A DNA stretch of 64,000 nt from Alkalibacillus almallahensis (GTDB lineage Bacteria; Bacillota; Bacilli; Bacillales; Alkalibacillaceae): positions 1 through 64,000 of the forward strand of contig NZ_JAASRU010000009.1 in NCBI RefSeq assembly GCF_011761495.1, written 5' to 3'. Shown one piece after another: positions 63,991-64,000 of the stretch. Both the position numbers and the translations under genes were made by a program. Under the pieces are notes generated by a model. That model had not been told where the DNA came from, searched no databases, and was given only the letters and a program-made list of their open reading frames with translations. Numbering within the stretch: the first letter of the stretch is position 1; each line of letters opens with the position of its first letter.

Positions 63991-64000
63991 ATGACGACCA
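63991..64000 (+). CDS. Start of a gene running off the window
   Basis: ATGACGACCA follows AAAAAAGGAGAGC, a strong ribosome site. Only three codons are inside the window. In B. subtilis comFA follows degV, so that is a guess from gene order; the sequence does not prove it. Confidence 0.5.

Overview
The window looks like a chromosomal segment of a moderately halophilic or haloalkaliphilic member of the Bacillaceae. The evidence is strong AGGAGG-type ribosome sites, roughly 40% GC, acidic proteins, CcpA-type cre sites, and the Bacillus gene orders gltC-gltA-gltB and yvyE-degS-degU-degV. I saw no rRNA, tRNA, CRISPR array or intact insertion sequence. The species cannot be fixed from sequence alone.

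Layout. 0.2-3.7 kb: a SEC-C/TPR protein and a SWIM zinc-finger protein, each interrupted by an in-frame stop codon. 4.0-7.0 kb: EamA transporter, FAD amine oxidase and nucleoside hydrolase. 7.1-8.8 kb: an AT-rich two-gene island with a HipA-like kinase and a HIRAN-domain partner. 8.8-12.5 kb (minus): SDR epimerase, BASS transporter and TPP enzyme. 12.9-30.5 kb: a large cell-wall sugar salvage region with secreted NamZ and NagZ, MsmX-type ATPase, MurK-like kinase, GlcDF-type oxidase, NagA, NagB, RpiR and PucR-type regulators, MurQ, and a sugar-binding lipoprotein with two permeases. 30.7-33.5 kb (minus): DUF3100 and other membrane transporters. 34.0-38.1 kb: nucleoside hydrolase, YhdT/PanF-type symporter and DUF1028. 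38.4-47.4 kb: FAH-family enzyme, GltC, glutamate synthase and ProC. 47.4-49.0 kb: sortase and its DUF4397 substrate. 49.1-51.4 kb: YtrA-type regulator with an ABC exporter. 51.4-55.8 kb: AI-2E transporter, IDEAL-domain protein, a c-di-GMP-I riboswitch controlling a SinI-like antirepressor, a coiled-coil protein and an amino-acid permease. 56.4-59.2 kb: sulfolipid operon (SqdB, GT4 glycosyltransferase, GtrA). 59.7-63.7 kb: YvyE, DegS, DegU, DegV.

How the genes work together. The 12.9-30.5 kb region can be read as one pathway. NamZ and NagZ trim peptidoglycan outside the cell, and an ABC importer takes up the free amino sugars. A MurK-like kinase makes the 6-phosphate, and MurQ removes D-lactate to give GlcNAc-6-P. 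NagA and NagB then feed glycolysis. The GlcDF-type oxidase would burn the D-lactate released by MurQ. Three cre-like sites and a palindrome at the murQ promoter suggest catabolite control plus a local regulator.

The most unusual structure is in the intergenic DNA. At least eight arrays of a 12-bp word recur every 21 bp (20-21 in some), which is two helical turns. Four unrelated word families are used: ATACAGCGAAAA, TACCATCGAG/TATCATCGAG, TTATTTAATAAA and ATTGTTAAACAAT. All lie between transcription units. A separate 146-396 bp repeat, with ends that pair in two sequence versions, occurs four times, and one copy encloses a 21-bp array. Other leads are the c-di-GMP riboswitch on a SinI-like gene, the split HipA/HIRAN module, the sulfolipid operon, and an sRNA candidate at 55.9 kb.
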